NCBI GenBank assembly: GCA_016711215.1
Contig: JADJTL010000001.1
Coordinates: forward strand, 186,001-250,000
Reading direction: 5' to 3'
Length of the DNA: 64,000 nt
Source: Pseudomonadota bacterium
Lineage (GTDB): Bacteria; Myxococcota_A; Polyangia; GCA-2747355
The notes below the pieces were generated by a model, which made no database searches, had not been told where the DNA came from, and worked only from the letters and a program-made list of their open reading frames with translations. This document shows, piece by piece, positions 52,649-61,733 of the stretch (the first letter of the stretch is position 1; the number at the start of each line of letters is the position of its first letter). Both the position numbers and the translations under genes were made by a program.

Positions 52649-53026
52649 ATGAGCACCCGCGAAACCGAGCGTGCGCAGCGCGGTGGCGGTCCAACCGCAG
52701 GCCCAGGGCCTGCGCGTTCCGACGCCGTGAACGCCAGTGAAGACGCCGGTTCCACTCCCGCCCCGTCCCCCGCCGCCGCGCTACCCGCTCGGGTGCGTAA
52801 AGGCGAGGGCAAGCAGCCCGGCCGCGAACAGAACCGAGTGCGTCAACTCCGCAGCGAACGGATGATGAGCAAAGCGGAGTTGGCCCGGCGAGCAGGTCTT
52901 TCCACGCTGACGATCGATCGCGTGGAAAAGGGCATGCCCTGCCGGATGGATACGAAGCGCAAGATTCTGGAGGCCTTGGGGTTGACACCGACGGCTCGCG
53001 TGACGGTCTTCGGCGACGACGACTGA
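52649..53026 (+). CDS. XRE-family helix-turn-helix regulator
   Basis: 125 residues. The first 55 are Pro/Ala/Gly-rich and disordered; the rest is a compact XRE domain (about 60-115: NRVRQLRSERMMSKAELARRAGLSTLTIDRVEKG, then KRKILEALGL). It is the sort of small regulator that precedes pilM in Myxococcota. pilM starts 137 bp later, and no terminator was seen between them, so it may head the pilus operon. Target unknown; self-regulation through the upstream palindrome is an inference. Confidence 0.85.
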   Translation: MSTRETERAQRGGGPTAGPGPARSDAVNASEDAGSTPAPSPAAALPARVRKGEGKQPGREQNRVRQLRSERMMSKAELARRAGLSTLTIDRVEKGMPCRMDTKRKILEALGLTPTARVTVFGDDD

Positions 53027-53163
53027 GACGACGCGGGCCCCAGCGGGCCGAGCCCCAAAGGTAATGCGGTTAGGCGCCGTCTAGCGGCGCAGAGCGGCGG
53101 ACGTTCGGTCGGTTGTCTTGGCCGCGCCTGAGCGCGTGGTCGACGCAGGCCGTGGGGGGCTCG

Positions 53164-54210
53164 ATGGCCAAGAACTGCATCGGTCTGGACATTGGCAGTA
53201 GCGCCATCAAGGTGGTGCAGCTCAAGAGCACCAAGCGCGGCTACCAACTCGTCAACTTCGGGATGGAGCCGGTGCCACCGCAGACGATCGTCGACGGCTC
53301 GGTGATGAACGCGTCGGCGGCTGCCGAGGCCATCGCCTCGCTCTTCGCGCAGCTCAAGATTCGCCACACCGATGTCGCGATCGCCGTGGCCGGTCACGCC
53401 GTGATCATCAAGAAGATCACGGTGCCGCAGATGACCCGAGAGGAGCTCGAGGAACAGATCCACTGGGAGGCCGAGCACCATATCCCCTTCGCCAAGGACG
53501 ATGTGGAAATCGACCACCAGATCCTCGAGAGCAGCGCCATCGACAACCAGATGGAGGTGCTGCTCGTGGCCGCGAAGAAGGACGTGGTCGCTGACTACGT
53601 CGAAGCGGTGCGCGAGGCGCGCCTCAATCCGATGGTCGTCGAGGTGGCAGCCTTCAGCCTGCAGAACTGCTACGAGCTCAACTACGGCCGGCCGAACGAA
53701 ACGGTGGCCCTGCTCAACATCGGCGCGTCGATCAGCACGGTAAACATCCTGCAGAACGGTCAAAGCGCCTTTACCCGCGACGTTACCCTCGGCGGCAATG
53801 CCTACACCGAGGAGATCCAGAAGCAGCTCGGCGTGGGCTACGAGGAGGCCGAAGCCTACAAGTGCGGCGGCACCGCGGGCGATGAGGTGATCCCGGAAGA
53901 GGTCGACGAGATCCTCCGGCAGCAGGCCGAGGCGATGGCCGGGGAGTTCCAGCGTTCCTTCGACTTCTTCCTCGCCACGACCTCGTCGGGGCAGATCGAC
54001 CGTGTCGTGCTGGCCGGGGGGACCGCGCAGGTCCCAGCGTTGCGTAAGGCGATCGAGCGGCGAGCGCGGCTGCCGATCGAGGTGCTCGATCCCTTCAAGA
54101 CCGTGACGGTCGACGAGTCGACCTTCGACATGGACTACGTCCGCGCCAATGCGCCGACGGCGGCGGTGGCGGTCGGACTGGCCCTGCGCCAGGAGGGGGA
54201 CAACCTATGA
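53164..54210 (+). CDS. pilM: type IV pilus assembly protein PilM
   Basis: 348 residues. Actin-like ATPase fold: GLDIGSSAIKVVQLK at the start (phosphate 1), NIGASISTVNILQNG (about 195-209) and VVLAGGTAQVPALRKAI (about 281-297). It binds the cytosolic tail of PilN and links the alignment complex to the motor. ATG start at MAKNCIGL; an upstream in-frame start is less likely. Head of pilM-N-O-P-Q. Confidence 0.95.
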   Translation: MAKNCIGLDIGSSAIKVVQLKSTKRGYQLVNFGMEPVPPQTIVDGSVMNASAAAEAIASLFAQLKIRHTDVAIAVAGHAVIIKKITVPQMTREELEEQIHWEAEHHIPFAKDDVEIDHQILESSAIDNQMEVLLVAAKKDVVADYVEAVREARLNPMVVEVAAFSLQNCYELNYGRPNETVALLNIGASISTVNILQNGQSAFTRDVTLGGNAYTEEIQKQLGVGYEEAEAYKCGGTAGDEVIPEEVDEILRQQAEAMAGEFQRSFDFFLATTSSGQIDRVVLAGGTAQVPALRKAIERRARLPIEVLDPFKTVTVDESTFDMDYVRANAPTAAVAVGLALRQEGDNL

Positions 54211-54247
54211 CCACGCGCGCCCACGCTCTCGACACGAGGCCTTCGTC

Positions 54248-54883
54248 ATGATTCGCATCAACCTGATGCCCGTGCGGCAGGTGCGCAAGGTGCAGGCGCG
54301 TCGTCGGCAGTTCGCTGTCCTCGGCGCCGTGCTCGCGGTCGAGCTGATCGCTCTCTTCATCGTCCATGAGAACCAGGCCAGCGCGCTCGAGGAGCGCCGG
54401 CGCGCCGTGTCCGAACTCCAAGGCGAGATCGAGCAGCTCAAGCAAGAGGTCGGCGACTTCGACAAGCTGAAGCAGCAGCGCGACCAGCTGGTGGCGCAGC
54501 GCGAGGTGATTAATTCGCTGCAGAAGGGTCGAACCGGTCCCGTCGCGATGCTGCGCGAGCTGAGCGGAATCCTCAGCGTCGGCAAGGGACCGATGGTCGA
54601 TCAGACGGCCTACGAGGCGCTCCTGCATCGCGATCCAGGCGCCGGCTACAATCCGCGCTGGAATCCGCGGCGGCTCTGGGTCGAGCGGATCGATGAGGCG
54701 CGCAAGCAGCTGACGATCCTCGGCAAGGCCAAGGACCACGACGATGTCGCGGAGCTGCTCAAGCGCCTCGCACTCTCGAAGTTCTTCACCAATGTACAGC
54801 TCAAGCGCGACGACCAGATATTCGACGATCGGTTGAAGCTGCGGGTAGTGCGGTTCTCGTTGACCTGCGCGGCGAAGTACTAG
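54248..54883 (+). CDS. pilN: type IV pilus inner-membrane protein PilN
   Basis: 211 residues. The cytosolic start MIRINLMPVR is the conserved PilM-binding motif (INLMP). One transmembrane helix (about 24-42, FAVLGAVLAVELIALFIVH) leads to a coiled coil (about 45-95) and a ferredoxin-like periplasmic domain. It pairs with PilO. It starts 37 bp after pilM and ends 16 bp before pilO. Confidence 0.94.
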   Translation: MIRINLMPVRQVRKVQARRRQFAVLGAVLAVELIALFIVHENQASALEERRRAVSELQGEIEQLKQEVGDFDKLKQQRDQLVAQREVINSLQKGRTGPVAMLRELSGILSVGKGPMVDQTAYEALLHRDPGAGYNPRWNPRRLWVERIDEARKQLTILGKAKDHDDVAELLKRLALSKFFTNVQLKRDDQIFDDRLKLRVVRFSLTCAAKY

Positions 54884-54899
54884 CGCGAGGGGGAAGCCA

Positions 54900-55490
54900 A
54901 TGGCGCTCGGCGTCAATGAAGTGCTGCAGCAGTTCGACCGGTTGCAGCTCAAGCTGAAGCTGGCGATGCTCGGCATCATCGTGGCTGGTGTCGCCGCGGC
55001 GTTCTACTTCCTGCTCTACGCAGACCTGGTCGACCAGACGAACGCCATGCAGGCGCAGGTGGCGGAGCTACAGAGCGAGAAGGCCAGCTATGAGGATAAG
55101 AAGCAGCGCTACATCGCCTTCCGCGCCGAGGTGAAGGGGCTGCTGCAGGAGAAGAAGGAGCTGGTCAAGGTGCTGCCCACCGAGGCCGAGATCCCGAACT
55201 TCCTGCAGTCTCTGCACTCACAGGCCGAGCTCGCGGGCCTCAATATCATCACCTTCGACAAGCAGTCCGAGGTGGCGCGAGATTTCTATGCAGAGATCCC
55301 GGTCCGCATGCTGATCACCGGTACCTATCACCAGATCAACAAGTTCTTCTATTCGGTCGGACAGCTCAAGCGCATCGTCAATATCCGAGATCTCGGGCTC
55401 GGCGATGTGCAGGATACCGCGCAGGGCATGGTGCTCAAGGCGCGCTTCGTGTCGAGCACGTATCGCTTCCTGGAGAAGAACCCAGGCTAG
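54900..55490 (+). CDS. pilO: type IV pilus inner-membrane protein PilO
   Basis: 196 residues: short cytosolic start, one transmembrane helix (about 22-42, LAMLGIIVAGVAAAFYFLLYA), coiled coil (about 45-90, QAQVAELQSEKASYEDKKQRY) and a periplasmic domain with PTEAEIPNFLQSL and IPVRMLITGTYHQINKF, both conserved in PilO. It forms a heterodimer with PilN. ATG start preceded by GGGGGAAG. Confidence 0.95.
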   Translation: MALGVNEVLQQFDRLQLKLKLAMLGIIVAGVAAAFYFLLYADLVDQTNAMQAQVAELQSEKASYEDKKQRYIAFRAEVKGLLQEKKELVKVLPTEAEIPNFLQSLHSQAELAGLNIITFDKQSEVARDFYAEIPVRMLITGTYHQINKFFYSVGQLKRIVNIRDLGLGDVQDTAQGMVLKARFVSSTYRFLEKNPG

Positions 55491-55561
55491 CCAGCGTGTC
55501 GCGGTGGGCCTGCTCACGCCGAGCGCGGCCGCCGCGGCGCAGAGATTGTGGGAGCCGAGCG

Positions 55562-56131
55562 ATGACAGCGCGCGCCGCTTATCTGGCCACCATCGCCGTG
55601 GCGAGCCTGTTGCTGGCTGCCTCGTGCGATGACGCGCCACCAGCCGCACCCGCCGCGGCGGGCGCGGCAGCCGCACCCGCCGCGGCGGCAGCCGCACCCG
55701 CTGTCGTCGCCCCGGCGCCGTCAGCGAGCGCGGAGAGCAGCAGGCTCGAGTTCGTGGACCGCGACTTCGTGGAGAGCCTCGAGAATCGCGATCCCTTTCG
55801 CCCCTATGTCGCCGAATTCTTGACCACGCCGCAACGCACGGCGAAGATCCAACGAAAGGTCATCCTTGGGCGCTATGGCCTCGACGAGCTCGATTTGATC
55901 GCCGTCGTGGCAGGCAATGCGCGAGCGCGCGCGATGTTCCGCGATCCAACGGGGCTCGGTGTGACGGTGAGGCGGGGCGATTACATCAGCAAGAGCGCTG
56001 GCAAGGTGAAGGACATTCTTCCGGACCGAGTCGTCGTCGAAATCCAGGAGAACCTCGAAGGGGGCCAGACGGCGGCAGACCGTGTGATCGAGATGCACCC
56101 GAAGGATGAGCAAGGGGAGGAACGCCCCTGA
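55562..56131 (+). CDS. pilP: type IV pilus lipoprotein PilP
   Basis: 189 residues from an ATG with GGGAG upstream. The lipobox is LLAASC (Cys22 or so), followed by an Ala/Pro linker that is built from a repeated DNA unit (about 55640-55695). The conserved C-terminal part contains ENRDPFRPY, GRYGLDELDLIAVVAG, FRDPTGLGVTVRRGDYISKSAG and the end block IEMHP. PilP links PilNO to the secretin PilQ. The linker repeats may vary in length among strains. Confidence 0.92.
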   Translation: MTARAAYLATIAVASLLLAASCDDAPPAAPAAAGAAAAPAAAAAAPAVVAPAPSASAESSRLEFVDRDFVESLENRDPFRPYVAEFLTTPQRTAKIQRKVILGRYGLDELDLIAVVAGNARARAMFRDPTGLGVTVRRGDYISKSAGKVKDILPDRVVVEIQENLEGGQTAADRVIEMHPKDEQGEERP

Positions 56132-56454
56132 CTTGAGGGCCCTTGAGATCGCGGTTCCGGCGAGCGACCCGCGCCTGGTCGCGAGGCCGGCCGGTGTCTG
56201 CGGGAGGCAGGGCGCCTCCGCGGCTGAATCGGGCCGAGGCATCGGCGGAGGTGCGGCCCGCCGCAGCGAGGGTGGTCGTGGCGCTGGCTGGGGGACTTGG
56301 CCCCGGCGCGACCGAGAAGCCGACATCGGTGTGCGGGAGCTGGGACTTCCGAGGGCGGGTGTCCGCGGTGAGGCGAAGCGGATGCGAGGCGCCGGTGCGC
56401 GCCAAAACGGCAAGCACCGGCCCGCGCGCGCCGTGCGAGCAAGGAGACGCGGTG
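56132..56454. other. 323-bp gap between pilP and pilQ
   Basis: No gene is called here. One frame is open through it and continues into PilQ, but it is Arg/Gly-rich without domain features. The pilQ start is supported by AAGGAG just before it. The gap is unusual, as pilP and pilQ generally abut; it may be a leader or control region, but no hairpin-plus-T-run or promoter was seen. Confidence 0.5.
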
Positions 56455-58509
56455 ATGAGCTGCACAGTACGGGCCAGCAGAGCGAGGTGGCAGATACACG
56501 CTCGACGTGGGCGCAAGGTCACCCCGCGTTTGTTCCAACCTTCCGCCCGGCATTCCGTCCGGCATTTCCTCGCGCAGGCGGCGCTGAGCACGCGGGGCGC
56601 TGACCGCCTGGCGGTGGCCGGCGTGCTCGCCATGCTGCTCGGAGCACCGGGCGCCGGGCTGGCCGGGGCGGCCCCTGCCGCGTCCGTGCCCGCCAAAACG
56701 GCAAAGCAGGCCAAGCAGCAGACGCAGTCGGCGTCGCGGGCCAACGCGGTCGAGCGCGCGAGCGCTGCGCGGAGACCTGCCCGGCTCAGCGAGGTGAGCT
56801 TTACTGACAGCCCGACCCAGGCCGTCGTCCGCATCGCTTGGGATGGCGGGCAGAGCCCGACATGGCGCGTCGAACGTGCCCGTGGGGCGCTGCTCTTGGA
56901 GCTCAGCGGCGCCCAGCTTCCGGCGTCGTTGCAGCGCAGCCTGGATACCTCCGCCTTCGATGGTCCCGTCCGCTCGGTTAGCTCCTTTGTCCTCCCCACT
57001 CGTCCGAACACCGTGCAGGTGCGCCTGGCGCTGCGCGGTGAGCCGACCCAGCGCCTCCGCCGCGAGGGTCGCGTCCTCCTTTGGTCGGTAGCCAAGCCGG
57101 CGCTCGCCGGCCGCGCGGCGCCGGCGGTTGCGACCGACCAGCAGGTCGCCGAGAGCTATCCGGCGCCCAAGGTCGCCGCCTCTGCCTCGCGGGCGCCCGC
57201 TCCGCGTCGGCAGTACTCGGGGCGGCGGATCGACCTGGACTTCAAGGACGCCGATATCCACAACATCCTACGGCTGCTCTCCGAGGTCGGCGACGTGAAC
57301 ATCGTCACCGGCGATTCTGTCGGCGGGCGCGTGACGATCCGCATGCTCAACGTGCCCTGGGACCAGGCCCTCGACGTGATCCTGCGGGCAAAGGGCCTCG
57401 GGCAGGTGCGCGAGGGCAACCTCCTGCGCGTCGCGCCGCTGGCCGACCTGGAGAAGGAGCGCGAGGCCGAGATTGCGCGGCAGAAGCAGGTGATGATGCT
57501 TCAGCCGCTGGAGACGCGATTGATCCCGCTGAGCTATGCGCAGGCGTCGAGCATGCTAGCCAAGCTGCAGTACACGCTCAGCCCGCGCGGCAAGGTCACC
57601 TTCGACGCCCGCACCAACACGGTGATCGCCCGCGACGTCAGCAGCAACCTCAACCTCGTCGAAACGATGATCCGCAACCTGGACACGCAGACGCCGCAGG
57701 TCGTGATTGAGGCGCGGATCATCGAGGCGCGCACCAACTACACCAAGCAGATCGGCATCCAATGGGGTGGATCCTTCGCTGCCACCGCCGCCAACGGAAA
57801 CTCGACGGGTCTGGTCTTTCCGAACCAACTCGGCATCGGCGGCGGCGTCGACGACGGGCAGTCGCCGACCAAGGGGATCCTGCTCGGACAGGCGGCGAAT
57901 CCGGGCTTCGCGGTCAACATGCCCGCGGCCACCGGTCTCAACTCCGGTAGTGCGCTGGGTCTGACGATGGGCTCGGTCTCGGGCGTGTTCAACGTCAACC
58001 TGCGGCTGAGCGCCGCCGAGAGCAAGGGCGACATCCGGATCATCAGCGCGCCGAAGATCACGACGATGGACAACATCGAGGCCAAGATCGAACAGGGCGT
58101 CTCGATCCCCTTCTCTCAGGTCAGCGCCAACGGCGTGCAGACGCAGTTCCGCGACGCCAAGCTCAGCCTCACCGTCAAACCGCATGTGACGGCAGATGGC
58201 AGCGTGATCATGAAGGTCAACGTCGAGCGCAACGAGCCCGATTTCGTCAATACGGGGCCACGCGGCGATCCCACGATCCTCAAGAAAGAGGCCCAGACGG
58301 AGATGCTGGTCAAGGACGGCGACACAGCGGTGATCGGCGGCATCTACACCACTCGTGACGGGCGCGCCTGGCAGCGGGTGCCGTGGTTTGCCGACATCCC
58401 GATCCTCGGCTGGTTGTTCAAGACGCGGCGCGACACCAGTGACCGGGAAGAGGTGCTGGTCTTCATCACGCCGCGGATCGTCAACCGCAGCCAGAGCGTC
58501 GGCCAGTGA
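56455..58509 (+). CDS. pilQ: type IV pilus secretin PilQ
   Basis: 684 residues from the ATG. A long basic leader precedes a hydrophobic segment (VAGVLAMLLGAPGAGLAG, about 56-73), then an AMIN domain (about 105-205), the STN/secretin N domain (IDLDFKDADIHNILRLLSEVG, about 260-380) and the secretin ring: RIIEARTNYTKQIGIQWGG, ISAPKITTMDNIEAKIEQG and the closing VPWFADIPILGWLFKTRRD with EVLVFITPRIV. It forms the outer-membrane pore for the pilus. Only one AMIN domain was seen. Confidence 0.95.
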   Translation: MSCTVRASRARWQIHARRGRKVTPRLFQPSARHSVRHFLAQAALSTRGADRLAVAGVLAMLLGAPGAGLAGAAPAASVPAKTAKQAKQQTQSASRANAVERASAARRPARLSEVSFTDSPTQAVVRIAWDGGQSPTWRVERARGALLLELSGAQLPASLQRSLDTSAFDGPVRSVSSFVLPTRPNTVQVRLALRGEPTQRLRREGRVLLWSVAKPALAGRAAPAVATDQQVAESYPAPKVAASASRAPAPRRQYSGRRIDLDFKDADIHNILRLLSEVGDVNIVTGDSVGGRVTIRMLNVPWDQALDVILRAKGLGQVREGNLLRVAPLADLEKEREAEIARQKQVMMLQPLETRLIPLSYAQASSMLAKLQYTLSPRGKVTFDARTNTVIARDVSSNLNLVETMIRNLDTQTPQVVIEARIIEARTNYTKQIGIQWGGSFAATAANGNSTGLVFPNQLGIGGGVDDGQSPTKGILLGQAANPGFAVNMPAATGLNSGSALGLTMGSVSGVFNVNLRLSAAESKGDIRIISAPKITTMDNIEAKIEQGVSIPFSQVSANGVQTQFRDAKLSLTVKPHVTADGSVIMKVNVERNEPDFVNTGPRGDPTILKKEAQTEMLVKDGDTAVIGGIYTTRDGRAWQRVPWFADIPILGWLFKTRRDTSDREEVLVFITPRIVNRSQSVGQ

Positions 58510-58523
58510 CGGGGGACCGGAGC

Positions 58524-59291
58524 ATGAAACGAAGCAGAGCCAGAGGGGCCGCGGCCTCGATCATCGCCCTGGCGGCGGCGCTTGCCTCCGTTAGCGCCTG
58601 CGTGGGCGAGCGATCGTTCTATATCGCGCAGAACCAGCTCCCCGAGCGATCGGGCGGGAGCTGTGTGATCCCGGCCACCCGGAGCAGCGTCTACCGCGGC
58701 AGCGGCGTGCTCGACGTGCGCGCGGCGCAGCTTGGACTGCCGGCGATACGGGCCGGCTACAGGCTCTATCCGCTCCTGGTCAACGACCTGCTGCCGACGA
58801 AGAACAACGACGACCAACCGGAGCGCAACGCGATTCTGGTCAAGGGCTTCGACGTCGAGCTCGATCTCGGCCCCTGGAGTGGCGTCGGCGTGCCCGAAGA
58901 GCTGACGACCTTCTCAGTGCCCTTCGGCAAGCGGATGGAGCCAGGCGCAGAGGCTGGCACGGCCGTGGACATCATCTCGGGCACGTTGGCGCGGCTGATG
59001 GCGCCGATCGTCGCGGCGACGCCGGATACGGCCACGCTGCGATCGGGGCCGATCGTCACGGCGACGGTTCGAGCGTATGGCGATCATAACGGGTCGCGGG
59101 TCACGAGCTACGATTTCGTCTACCCGGTGACGCTCTGCAGCGGCTGTCTGGTCCAGGAGCTGACGGACTGCCCGGCTGCTGGGGTGGAAGCGGCGCTGCA
59201 ACCGAGTCTTTGCGGCGATCCGCAGGACGGCCCGGTGAGCTGCTGTCGGCACCCGACGCTCGGCTTCACCTGCCTGGCGGGCACCGAGTAG
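58524..59291 (+). CDS. lipoprotein downstream of pilQ, function unknown
   Basis: 255 residues; ATG 14 bp after the pilQ stop with GGAG upstream. The leader ends SVSAC, a lipobox. The body is beta-rich (GSGVLDVRAAQLGLP, NAILVKGFDVELDLGPW) and the last 50 residues hold six or more cysteines (CSGCLVQELTDC, CCRHPTLGFTC), likely disulfide-linked. Its place directly after the secretin suggests a role with PilQ, though it does not resemble the TPR pilotins of the PilF/Tgl type. Confidence 0.8.
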   Translation: MKRSRARGAAASIIALAAALASVSACVGERSFYIAQNQLPERSGGSCVIPATRSSVYRGSGVLDVRAAQLGLPAIRAGYRLYPLLVNDLLPTKNNDDQPERNAILVKGFDVELDLGPWSGVGVPEELTTFSVPFGKRMEPGAEAGTAVDIISGTLARLMAPIVAATPDTATLRSGPIVTATVRAYGDHNGSRVTSYDFVYPVTLCSGCLVQELTDCPAAGVEAALQPSLCGDPQDGPVSCCRHPTLGFTCLAGTE

Positions 59292-59359
59292 TGTTGCCCG
59301 CGCCTGCTCCCTAGCGCGCCGCCCAGCCTCTTCCGCGCGTTCAGCGCAAGGTCTCTCCA

Positions 59360-61675
59360 ATGGACGTGATTTCGACGCTGGCCGCCGAGCTGGCCGTGGG
59401 TCGCCCGCAGGTCGAGGCGGCGGTCAAGCTGCTCGACGAAGGCGCGACGGTGCCCTTCATCGCGCGTTATCGCAAGGAGGTCACGCAGGGACTGGACGAC
59501 GCGCAGCTGCGCGCGCTGGAGACGCGCCTGAGCTATCTGCGCGAGCTGGAGGCGCGGCGGGAGACGATCCTGACGAGCGTCCGCGAGCAGGGCAAGCTGA
59601 CGACGGAGTTGGAGCAGGCGATGCTCGCGGCGGCGAGCAAGACCTTGCTCGAGGACCTCTACCTGCCCTTCAAGCCCAAGCGTCGCACCAAGGCTCAGCG
59701 CGCGCGGGAGGCGGGACTGGAGCCGCTGGCCCTCGGGCTGCTTGGCGACCCGACGCGTGATCCGACGACGGAGGCGCGCGGCTACGTCGATCCGGAGCGC
59801 GGGGTGGCGGACGAAGAGGCGGCGCTGGAGGGTGCGCGGCAGATCCTGATGGAGCGCTTCGCCGAGGACGCGGCGCTCTTGGCGACGCTGCGCGAACGTA
59901 CCTGGAGCGAGGGGCTCCTGTGCTCGCGGGTTGCCGAGGGCAAGGAAGGCGTCGGAGCGAAGTTCCGCGACTACTTCGATCATGAGGAGCCACTGGCGCG
60001 GATCCCCTCGCATCGGGCCCTCGCGCTCTTTCGCGGGCGCAACGAAGACGTGCTGAGGGTGACACTAAGGGTCGCTGCGGACGAGGACGCGGGCCACAAG
60101 GTCTGCGAGGCCATGGTCGCGCGCAGCTTTGGCATTGCCGACGAGGGACGGCGCGCAGATCGCTGGCTGCTGGGCTCGGTGCGCCTGGCCTGGAAGGTCA
60201 AGCTGCTGACGCGCATCGACCTCGACCTGAAGCAGCGTTTGCTGGAGGTGGCTGAGGTGGAGGCGATCGAGGTCTTCGCGCGCAACCTCAAGGACCTGCT
60301 GCTGGCGGCGCCGGCGGGGCCGCGGGTGACGATGGGCCTCGATCCCGGGCTGCGCACGGGGGTCAAGGTCGCCGTCGTCGATGCCACCGGCAAGCTGCTC
60401 AAGACGGCGACGATCTACCCGCACCCGCCGCGCAACGATCGGGAGGGGGCGCTTGCCACGCTGGCGCAGCTCGCGCAGGCCTGCGCGGTCGAGCTGGTGG
60501 CGATCGGTAACGGCACCGCCTCGCGCGAGAGCGACGCCCTGGTGCTCGAGCTGATCAAGCGCCAGCCGCAGCTCGGGTTGAGCAAGGTCGTGGTCTCCGA
60601 GGCCGGAGCCTCGGTCTATTCGGCCTCCGAGCTGGCCTCCGAGGAGCTGCCAGAGCTGGATGTAACACTGCGTGGGGCCGTGTCGATCGCGCGGCGGCTG
60701 CAGGACCCCTTGGCCGAGCTGGTCAAGATCGACCCCAAGGCGATCGGTGTCGGCCAGTATCAGCACGACGTCAATCAGCCGCGCCTGGCGCGCAGCCTCG
60801 ATGCGGTGGTGGAGGACTGCGTCAACGCCGTCGGCGTGGACGTCAATACCGCATCGGCGGCGTTGCTGCGCTATGTCTCGGGGCTCTCGCCGAGCCTCAG
60901 CCGCCACGTCGTCGCGCATCGCAATCAGCACGGCCCCTTCGCGAACCGCGAGCAGCTCAGGCAGGTCGCGCGCTTTGGCGACAAGACCTTCGAGCAGGCC
61001 GCGGGTTTTCTGCGCGTGATGCAGGGCGACAACCCGCTCGACGCCTCGGCCGTCCATCCAGAGGCCTACCCGCTGGTGCAGCAGATCGTCTCGACGACCG
61101 GGACTGAGCTCAAGGCGCTGCTCGGCAACAGCGGGCTGCTGCGCCGGGTCAACGCGATGGCCTACGTCGACGAGCGCTTCGGTCTACCCACGGTCAGCGA
61201 CGTCCTGAAGGAGCTGGAGAAGCCGGGCCGCGATCCGCGTCCGGAGTTCAAGAGCGTGACCTTCAGGGCCGGCATCGAGCAGGTCAGCGACCTTCAGCCC
61301 GGGATGTGGCTCGAGGGTGTCGTGACCAACGTCGCGAACTTCGGCGCCTTCGTCGACGTCGGGGTCCACCAGGACGGGCTGGTGCACATCTCGCAGCTCG
61401 CCGACAGCTTCGTCCGCGACCCGCGCGAGGTGGTGAAGGCGGGCGCCGTCGTGCAGGTCCGCGTGCTGGCGGTGGACCTACCGCGCCAGCGGATCTCGCT
61501 CAGCATGAAGCGCACGGCGGATCAGGGGGCCGCGAGCGACGCGCTGGGGGAAGCGCGGCCGAGCCCCAAGGCGCCTGCGCCCCGTCACCCCGGCAAGGCT
61601 CGCCCTCCCGCCCCCACGCCCCCACGCCCCCTTGGCGCGATGGCCCACGCCTTCGCCAAGGCGCTGAAGAAGTAG
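59360..61675 (+). CDS. tex: Tex-family RNA-binding transcription accessory protein
   Basis: 771 residues. Tex N-terminal helices with GATVPFIARYRKE (about 30-43) and LLEDLYLPFKPKRRTKA (about 95-111); a YqgF-like domain (GLDPGLRTGVKVAVVDATGKLL, about 325-346); a helix-hairpin-helix stretch (GVDVNTASAALLRYVSGLS); and a C-terminal S1 RNA-binding domain (about 650-720, EGVVTNVANFGAFVDVGVHQDGLVH). Tex affects transcription and virulence-gene expression in several bacteria. The tail is Pro/Ala-rich. Confidence 0.95.
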   Translation: MDVISTLAAELAVGRPQVEAAVKLLDEGATVPFIARYRKEVTQGLDDAQLRALETRLSYLRELEARRETILTSVREQGKLTTELEQAMLAAASKTLLEDLYLPFKPKRRTKAQRAREAGLEPLALGLLGDPTRDPTTEARGYVDPERGVADEEAALEGARQILMERFAEDAALLATLRERTWSEGLLCSRVAEGKEGVGAKFRDYFDHEEPLARIPSHRALALFRGRNEDVLRVTLRVAADEDAGHKVCEAMVARSFGIADEGRRADRWLLGSVRLAWKVKLLTRIDLDLKQRLLEVAEVEAIEVFARNLKDLLLAAPAGPRVTMGLDPGLRTGVKVAVVDATGKLLKTATIYPHPPRNDREGALATLAQLAQACAVELVAIGNGTASRESDALVLELIKRQPQLGLSKVVVSEAGASVYSASELASEELPELDVTLRGAVSIARRLQDPLAELVKIDPKAIGVGQYQHDVNQPRLARSLDAVVEDCVNAVGVDVNTASAALLRYVSGLSPSLSRHVVAHRNQHGPFANREQLRQVARFGDKTFEQAAGFLRVMQGDNPLDASAVHPEAYPLVQQIVSTTGTELKALLGNSGLLRRVNAMAYVDERFGLPTVSDVLKELEKPGRDPRPEFKSVTFRAGIEQVSDLQPGMWLEGVVTNVANFGAFVDVGVHQDGLVHISQLADSFVRDPREVVKAGAVVQVRVLAVDLPRQRISLSMKRTADQGAASDALGEARPSPKAPAPRHPGKARPPAPTPPRPLGAMAHAFAKALKK

Positions 61676-61733
61676 GCCCGCGCGCCCCGGGTCTGCGGGG
61701 AATTGCGCGGAGTCCTGATTGGGGGTCGGTCCG

